Assembly (NCBI RefSeq): GCF_012999535.1
Contig: NZ_JABBWV010000001.1
Location: 186,001-250,000, forward strand
Reading direction: 5' to 3'
Length of the DNA stretch: 64,000 nt
DNA from: Microbispora sp. H11081
GTDB lineage: Bacteria > Actinomycetota > Actinomycetes > Streptosporangiales > Streptosporangiaceae
Shown here piece by piece: positions 63,834-64,000 of the stretch (positions are counted from its first letter, which is position 1; each line of letters begins with the position of its first letter). The notes under the pieces were generated by a model. The model worked only from the letters and a program-made list of their open reading frames with translations. It was not told the DNA's origin and ran no database searches. A program made the translations under genes and the position numbers.

Positions 63834-64000
63834 CTACCGATGGGAGACGCCGGCGTGAGCGGCGTGGCCGTCGAGCGGGCCGGCCGCCCCCGGCGCCTGG
63901 CTGAGCGGGAGGCGCAGGACGAACCGGGCTCCCCGTTCGCTGTCCTCGATGGTCAAGGTGCCCTGGTGGGCGTGCGCGATCTCCCGGGCGATCGCGAGCC
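63834..64000 (-). CDS. Sensor histidine kinase, C-terminal end (partial)
   Basis: The minus frame from the window edge to a TAG at 63834-63836 reads LAIAREIAHAHQGTL, then TIEDSERGARFVLRLPLS. This is the G2 box and last strand of a HATPase_c domain. About 55 residues are present, with a 22-residue Gly/Ala/His-rich tail (APGAAGPLDGHAAHAGVSHR). Dimerisation and His boxes, and any response-regulator gene, must be outside the window. Confidence 0.85.
   Translation of the reverse strand, partial: LAIAREIAHAHQGTLTIEDSERGARFVLRLPLSQAPGAAGPLDGHAAHAGVSHR

Overview
The window is a high-GC actinobacterial chromosome segment. Codon third positions are almost all G or C. GTG starts, ATGA-type gene overlaps and leaderless-looking promoters are common. 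The gene set (DUF3046-recA-recX-rny, ftsK with a RodZ-like gene, rimO-pgsA-cinA-clgR, no biosynthetic LPS genes) fits an actinomycete, probably of the order Streptosporangiales. The genus cannot be fixed from the sequence. No tRNA, rRNA, CRISPR array or insertion sequence was seen.

Region 1 (1-5101) is the right edge of an enediyne natural-product cluster: the C-terminal part of the iterative enediyne polyketide synthase (KR, DH and a degenerate PPTase-like tail), then the enediyne hot-dog thioesterase, a flavin reductase and a P450, all overlapping or nearly so. A terminator and two minus-strand genes (AraC regulator, metallophosphoesterase) follow.

Region 2 (7341-18578) is accessory. A SigE-type sigma factor leads a tight operon of a DUF5987-like protein, a GMC oxidoreductase, a CxxC/H AhpD-like protein, a TIGR03084 protein and a divergent YcaO-like protein. 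Next come a TrmB/LuxR hybrid regulator, a convergent gene for a 72-residue secreted peptide with a repeated GNTWG C-terminus, an acyl-CoA carboxylase beta subunit, a small unknown gene and an intact Sfp-type PPTase. The most interesting signal lies here. A promoter-like block with a 35-base core (32/35 identical) and identically spaced downstream boxes occurs upstream of both the peptide gene and the small-gene/PPTase unit. It contains a GCAGC-2-GCTGC palindrome. I read this as a candidate peptide plus TrmB/LuxR circuit that could tie PPTase activation to the neighbouring enediyne pathway.

Region 3 (18634-29248) is mostly housekeeping: FtsK translocase, RodZ-like HTH protein, RimO, PgsA, CinA C-terminal domain, ClgR, an Fpg/Nei glycosylase and an Rrf2 regulator. 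It ends with a MarR regulator divergent from an FMN reductase/SDR pair across a 48-base inverted repeat.

Region 4 (29504-39153) is a sugar-uptake locus, probably for an amino sugar: solute-binding lipoprotein, two permeases and a GH3 beta-N-acetylhexosaminidase-like enzyme between two paralogous ROK repressors. It has no own ATPase. An AraC regulator and a zinc-free quinone-type oxidoreductase follow.

Region 5 (39212-53000) has the long helicase Lhr, a VOC protein, the DUF3046 marker, a small membrane protein/wHTH/ABC exporter operon, recA with both a LexA box and a PafBC-type promoter, recX with a long disordered N-terminus, and ribonuclease Y.

Region 6 (53206-64000) has a His-rich methyltransferase next to an XRE-cupin regulator, a secreted LVIVD-repeat protein divergent from a DUF305 lipoprotein, an S9 peptidase, a polar amino-acid ABC transporter (two binding proteins, two permeases, ATPase) and the C-terminal end of a sensor histidine kinase cut by the window edge.
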